From Acidobacteriota bacterium (GTDB taxonomy: Bacteria > Acidobacteriota > Thermoanaerobaculia > Multivoradales > JAHEKO01), in the NCBI GenBank assembly GCA_022561975.1, contig JADFQD010000010.1, positions 1 to 44,433 of the forward strand: a stretch of 44,433 bases of DNA. Direction: 5' to 3'. Made by a program: the position numbers and the translations under genes. Positions 44,362-44,433 of this stretch are shown here, one piece after another; the first letter of the stretch is position 1; the number at the start of each line of letters is the position of its first letter. The notes beneath the pieces are model-generated. The model did not search any database, was not told the origin of the DNA, and saw only the letters and a program-made list of their open reading frames with translations.

Positions 44362-44433
44362 CAGCCCGTGGTAGAAGTCCTGCGGGTCGCGTTGGGAGCG
44401 CTTTAGGGTGCGCGGCAATGCGGCGCGACGCAG
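44362..44433. other. Window end, nothing recognised
   Basis: The last 72 bases follow the stop of the macro-domain gene. I see no gene, terminator hairpin or promoter that I can support. Confidence 0.4.

Overview
This is a GC-rich window with tightly packed genes from a diderm (Gram-negative-type) bacterium. SurA-like and parvulin periplasmic chaperones, several lipoproteins and a MurE with the DNPR motif point to an outer membrane and meso-diaminopimelate peptidoglycan. The gene mix (DUF2339, CRTAC1/ASPIC-UnbV, DUF3179, fused E1 dehydrogenase, and mfd-PPIase-surA ahead of the dcw cluster) fits Acidobacteriota best. That placement is inference: the window has no rRNA or other phylogenetic marker that I could test.

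Layout. 1-5.3 kb: a repeat-like stretch, a large polytopic membrane protein, an AdoMet decarboxylase, a decayed methyltransferase, the initiator tRNA-fMet and a DUF2339 membrane protein. 5.3-7.2 kb: a REP-like inverted repeat, then eno coupled to an ftsB/divIC-type gene. 7.1-12.9 kb: a CPA2 antiporter, divergent from mfd. mfd is followed without a gap by two PPIase/SurA-family genes (to 13.9 kb). 14.1-30.4 kb: a complete dcw operon, mraZ-rsmH-ftsL-ftsI-murE-murF-mraY-murD-ftsW-murG-murC-ftsQ-ftsA-ftsZ. Almost every junction is an ATGA/GTGA/TGATG overlap. Three 10-bp-spaced TGGA boxes, likely MraZ sites, overlap its promoter. murB and ddl are absent. A VanZ-like gene follows ftsZ.

30.9-38.9 kb is accessory. 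It holds a lipoprotein with a metzincin-type zinc site, then a minus-strand operon of three predicted lipoproteins (CRTAC1-type beta-propeller, DUF3179 protein, TlpA-like thioredoxin). Next come an SPFH/zinc-ribbon protein with two small companions, and two back-to-back type II toxin-antitoxin pairs (RHH/MazF and Phd/PIN). 38.9-44.4 kb: a single-chain alpha-beta E1 2-oxoacid dehydrogenase, a palindromic element, a small membrane protein, argS and a macro-domain protein.

The most interesting signal is in the DUF3179 gene (33034-33750, minus). Its reading frame is continuous except for one TGA, which falls where the family has the first Cys of its W/Y-C-P-x-C motif. Thirteen bases after the TGA is a perfect 8-bp hairpin with a 3-base G-first loop, 21 nt from the TGA to the loop. 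This has the geometry of a bacterial SECIS element, so the gene may encode a selenocysteine-containing DUF3179 lipoprotein in an operon with a thioredoxin-fold partner. All calls are from reading the sequence; no database search was run.
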